From NCBI GenBank assembly GCA_002354635.1, contig DELZ01000001.1, forward strand, positions 170,983 to 234,982: a stretch of DNA of 64,000 nucleotides, given 5' to 3'. The translations under genes and the position numbers were made by a program. Positions within the stretch are counted from its first letter, which is position 1. Every line of letters begins with the position of its first letter. Under the pieces are notes generated by a model. It was given only the letters and a program-made list of their open reading frames with translations. It had not been told where the DNA came from and made no database searches. Below, piece after piece: positions 61,362 through 64,000 of this stretch. The DNA is from Sphingomonadales bacterium UBA2683 (GTDB taxonomy: Bacteria > Pseudomonadota > Alphaproteobacteria > Sphingomonadales > Sphingomonadaceae).

Positions 61362-62401
61362 AACGGTTTCCATTCTTCCTTGGCCGGTAACGGCGCGAAA
61401 ATATTGTCGATCCATTCGGTAGTGACGTCCTCGGGCGTCGGCGGATTCCATTTCGGGTCATTGTCCTTGTCGACGATCAACGCCCGTACGCCTTCGAGAA
61501 AATCGTGCATCACCAAGACATGATAGCCGATGCGATATTCGTTGCGCATTTCATCGGCAAAACTCTCCATCGCCGCGCCTTCCTTCAGCTGGCGCAGGGC
61601 GACCTTGCAGGTCTGCGGGCTTTTGGTGCCGAGCGTGTCGCGCTCCTTGGCGGCCCAGTCGCTGTCATCGGCTTCCAGAGCGGCCAATATGTCTTCAAAC
61701 CGGTCCGAGGCAAAAAACTTGTCGATCTTGTCGAGATTTTTGGCGATCCGCGCTTCCGGAAGATTGCCCGACAGCTGACCCAATATGCCTTCGATACGGT
61801 CCGGCTTTTCAGAAATCCGCTGCTTGGCTTCCTCGAGAACATCCGATTCCAGATAATGGGTGGCGATACCGACTTCCTTGCACTCGGCACCGTCCAGACG
61901 CGCGCCGGTGAGCGCCAGAAACTGCCCGAGTCGCCCCTCGAGACGCGACAGATACCAGCCGCCGCCGACATCCGGGAACAGGCCGATGCCGGTTTCGGGC
62001 ATGGCAAAGCGGGTATATTCGGTCGCGACGCGATATTTGGCCGGCTGCGAGATACCGACTCCGCCGCCCATGGTGATGCCGTTCATGAACGCGACCACTG
62101 GCTTCGGATATTCGAACAGCAGATGATTGAGCTGATATTCCTTATAGAAAAACTCGCGCCCCTCTTTGCCATCGGTCATGCCGGATTCGCGCAGCATGGC
62201 GATATCTCCGCCGGCGCAAAAGCCGCGGCCCTCGCTATGGTCGATGATCACCGCCTCGACTTCGTCATCGTCGCGCCAGGCGAGCAATGCGTCAATCATC
62301 CCGAGACACATATCGAGATTGAGCGAATGGATGACCTTGGGCCGGTTCAGGCTGATATGGCCAACCCGCCCGGTTTTTCTGATGATGAGATCTTCTGTCA
62401 T
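61358..62401 (-). CDS. 3-hydroxyisobutyryl-CoA hydrolase
   Basis: 347 residues, longer than a hydratase. Crotonase fold with HISLNRPKVIHSLNLDMCLGMIDALLAWRDD, GRGFCAGGDIAMLRESG, FMNGITMGGGVGISQPAKYRVAT, and the hydrolase-specific EFFYKEYQLNHLL and ALEADDSDWA tail. It releases CoA from 3-hydroxyisobutyryl-CoA. It is flanked by the two enzymes that act before it, and mmsB acts after it. Confidence 0.92.
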   Translation of the reverse strand: MTEDLIIRKTGRVGHISLNRPKVIHSLNLDMCLGMIDALLAWRDDDEVEAVIIDHSEGRGFCAGGDIAMLRESGMTDGKEGREFFYKEYQLNHLLFEYPKPVVAFMNGITMGGGVGISQPAKYRVATEYTRFAMPETGIGLFPDVGGGWYLSRLEGRLGQFLALTGARLDGAECKEVGIATHYLESDVLEEAKQRISEKPDRIEGILGQLSGNLPEARIAKNLDKIDKFFASDRFEDILAALEADDSDWAAKERDTLGTKSPQTCKVALRQLKEGAAMESFADEMRNEYRIGYHVLVMHDFLEGVRALIVDKDNDPKWNPPTPEDVTTEWIDNIFAPLPAKEEWKPL

Positions 62402-62408
62402 AAATTCC

Positions 62409-63551
62409 CTATTGGCGGAGCAGTTCCCGCGATACGATCATGCGCATGACCTGATTGGTACCCTCCAGGATACTGTGGACCCTGAGATCGCGCCAGAAGC
62501 GTTCGATCGGATAGTCCTGCAGATAGCCGTAGCCGCCGAAGAGCTGCAGTGCGTCGTTGACGATCTTGCTGCCGTTATCGGTGGCCAGTCGCTTGGCCAT
62601 GGCGGCGAATTTGGTCTTGTCAGGCGCGCCTTCGGTAACCTTGGCTGCAGCGAGATAGAGCAGCGCCCGCGATGCCTCCAGGTCGGTTGCCATATCGGCA
62701 AGCATGAACTGGGTATTCTGGAAATCGCTGATCGCCTTGCCGAACTGCTTGCGTTCCTTGGTGTAGGACACCGCTTCGTCGAGGCAGCGCTGCGCACCGC
62801 CGAGCGAACAGGCCCCGATATTCAGACGGCCGCCGTCGAGGCCGGCCATGGCGATGCGGAAGCCCTCGCCTTCATCGCCAACCCGGTTTTCTGCCGGTAC
62901 GCGAACATTGTCGAAGTGCACCTGCGCCGTAGGAGAGGCATTCCAGCCCAGCTTGCGTTCCGGGGCACCGAAGCTGACACCCTCCATGTCCTTTTCGATA
63001 ACCAGACAGGTCACGCCTCTGGCACCATCGTCGCTGGTGCGAACCATCGTCACATAGAGATCGTTGACACCGGCACCGGAAATGAACTGCTTGCCGCCAT
63101 TGACGATATAATCGTCACCGTCCCGTCGCGCACTGGTCTTGAGCGCGGCAGCATCCGATCCGCTGCCCGGTTCGGTCAGGCAATAGCTGGAAATTTTCTC
63201 CATCGATATAAGGTCGGCCAGAAACTTGTCCTTGACCGTCTGCGATCCGAAACAGTCGATCATCCAGCTCGCCATATTATGGATCGAGATGAAGCTGCTG
63301 GTCGCCGGACAACCGTAGGCCATGGCCTCCATGATGATTGCGCTTTCCAGCCGACCCAATCCGATACCGCCCGATTCCTCGCTGATATAGATACCGCCGA
63401 AGCCGAGATCGGCGCTCTGCTTGATAACGTCGCGCGGGAAGATATGCTTTTCATCCCATTCTGCCGCGTGCGGTGTAATCGCATCGGCGGTAAATTTCTG
63501 GGCCATTTCCTGAATGGCAAGCTGGTCTTCGGTCAGGGAAAACTGGGTCAT
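62409..63551 (-). CDS. Acyl-CoA dehydrogenase (isobutyryl-CoA type)
   Basis: 380 residues. FAD-binding motifs YCLTEPGSGSDAAALKTSARRDGDDYIVNG and QLFGGYGYLQDYPIERFWRDLRVHSILEGTNQVMRMIVSREL with the catalytic glutamate in ILEGTNQ. In this operon isobutyryl-CoA is the most likely substrate (valine pathway); 2-methylbutyryl-CoA is possible too. It lies seven bases before the hydrolase and two bases after the dipeptidase gene. Confidence 0.93.
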   Translation of the reverse strand: MTQFSLTEDQLAIQEMAQKFTADAITPHAAEWDEKHIFPRDVIKQSADLGFGGIYISEESGGIGLGRLESAIIMEAMAYGCPATSSFISIHNMASWMIDCFGSQTVKDKFLADLISMEKISSYCLTEPGSGSDAAALKTSARRDGDDYIVNGGKQFISGAGVNDLYVTMVRTSDDGARGVTCLVIEKDMEGVSFGAPERKLGWNASPTAQVHFDNVRVPAENRVGDEGEGFRIAMAGLDGGRLNIGACSLGGAQRCLDEAVSYTKERKQFGKAISDFQNTQFMLADMATDLEASRALLYLAAAKVTEGAPDKTKFAAMAKRLATDNGSKIVNDALQLFGGYGYLQDYPIERFWRDLRVHSILEGTNQVMRMIVSRELLRQ

Positions 63552-63553
63552 AT

Positions 63554-64000
63554 CTATTTCTTGTTCTTCGCTATTTGTGCGGCGGTTGATTCGACGCCCC
63601 GCATTACCCGCAAGATATTGCCGCGCGCAATCTTTGCGAGATCGGCAGCGCTATAACCGCGCCTTGCCAGTTCGGCAAACAGCACCGGATAGGTCGAGAC
63701 ATCGCCGAGATCGGCGGGTGTGAAGGTGATGCCATCATAATCACCGCCAATACCGATATGGTCGATACCGGCGACCGCGCGGATGTGATCGATATGATCG
63801 GCGATGTCCTTGGCGGTGGCCGGCGGCATCGGATGGGCGTCGTGCCAGTTCGCGAGATAGGCAGCTCGCGCTGCTTTGTCGCCTGGATATAAGGCCGCTG
63901 CACGGGCTTCTTCGGCCTTTTGCGCGGCATCCCAGTCCCGGTTCTCGACATTGACATAGGATGGTACGAACGTGACCATGACCACCCCGCCATTGGCGGG
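63554..64000 (-). CDS. M19 membrane dipeptidase, C-terminal part, 5' end outside window
   Basis: The frame is open to the right edge, giving the last ~148 residues. NGGVVMVTFVPSYVN, then HIDHIRAVAGIDHIGIGGDYDG (zinc histidines and aspartate of renal-dipeptidase-type M19 enzymes), and YSAADLAKIARGNILRVMRGVE. It hydrolyses dipeptides and often beta-lactams of the carbapenem type. Two bases separate it from the acyl-CoA dehydrogenase gene, so it is the upstream part of that operon. Confidence 0.9.
   Translation of the reverse strand, partial: PANGGVVMVTFVPSYVNVENRDWDAAQKAEEARAAALYPGDKAARAAYLANWHDAHPMPPATAKDIADHIDHIRAVAGIDHIGIGGDYDGITFTPADLGDVSTYPVLFAELARRGYSAADLAKIARGNILRVMRGVESTAAQIAKNKK

Overview
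The window comes from a GC-rich alphaproteobacterial chromosome, most likely a sphingomonad (order Sphingomonadales; Sphingopyxis, Sphingorhabdus or Parasphingorhabdus-like). The evidence is two large TonB-dependent receptors, the gene order grpE-hrcA / rph-rdgB-hemW, an F1-only atpHAGDC operon without F0 genes, an alphaproteobacterial heat-shock promoter before dnaK, and housekeeping promoters of the GCTAnA type. The genus is an inference. No rRNA, tRNA, CRISPR array, intact insertion sequence or origin was recognised.

Layout. 1-7.6 kb: the end of a patatin-like protein, a metallo-beta-lactamase-fold lipoprotein, a DUF6445 protein, then a MarR regulator divergent from a cytochrome P450 - TonB receptor - SnoaL-like cluster. 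A clear promoter with overlapping palindromes lies in the divergent gap. 7.6-20 kb: dnaKJ, a PCu(A)C copper-binding lipoprotein, an OmpW porin, a MATE exporter, GntP permease plus GNAT, a PadR regulator, and an SDR with an altered active site. 19.2-22.7 kb: a repeat-rich stretch holding a DUF559 endonuclease between inverted copies of a hairpin repeat, with grpE-hrcA and a lipoprotein gene. 22.8-29.8 kb: rph, two unknown coupled membrane proteins, rdgB, a CAP-domain lipoprotein, hemW, a FATP-type acyl-CoA synthetase and xerC. 29.8-32.9 kb: a rearrangement scar in which a universal stress gene and a dedA gene lie next to displaced 3' ends of xerC and gshB. 33-43 kb: yraN-rsmI, an LppC-like lipoprotein, fsa, a beta-lactamase-fold protein that lacks its catalytic lysine behind a BlaI/CopY-like operator, DUF2490 and DUF4197 proteins, priA and a membrane-anchored trypsin-like protease. 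43.5-50.1 kb: a second TonB receptor, a cytosolic-carboxypeptidase-like M14 lipoprotein whose start is abnormal, and a minus-strand DUF1203-ada-PEP mutase-like operon. 50.3-55.3 kb: atpHAGDC. 55.5-59.2 kb: a glycosyltransferase, a DMT exporter and a solitary cpaF. 59.2-64 kb: a minus-strand operon for valine/branched-chain acyl-CoA breakdown (acyl-CoA dehydrogenase, 3-hydroxyisobutyryl-CoA hydrolase, enoyl-CoA hydratase, mmsB) with two small membrane proteins, entered by an M19 dipeptidase.

Most of the window is core metabolism and maintenance. The unusual content is (1) at least four short palindromic repeat families, one of which brackets a DUF559 nuclease gene and also occurs as a gene-less inverted pair, (2) the double tail displacement at xerC and gshB, (3) two enzyme-fold proteins with lost catalytic residues, and (4) several readable operators. 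All functions are read from sequence motifs and family knowledge; no search was run.
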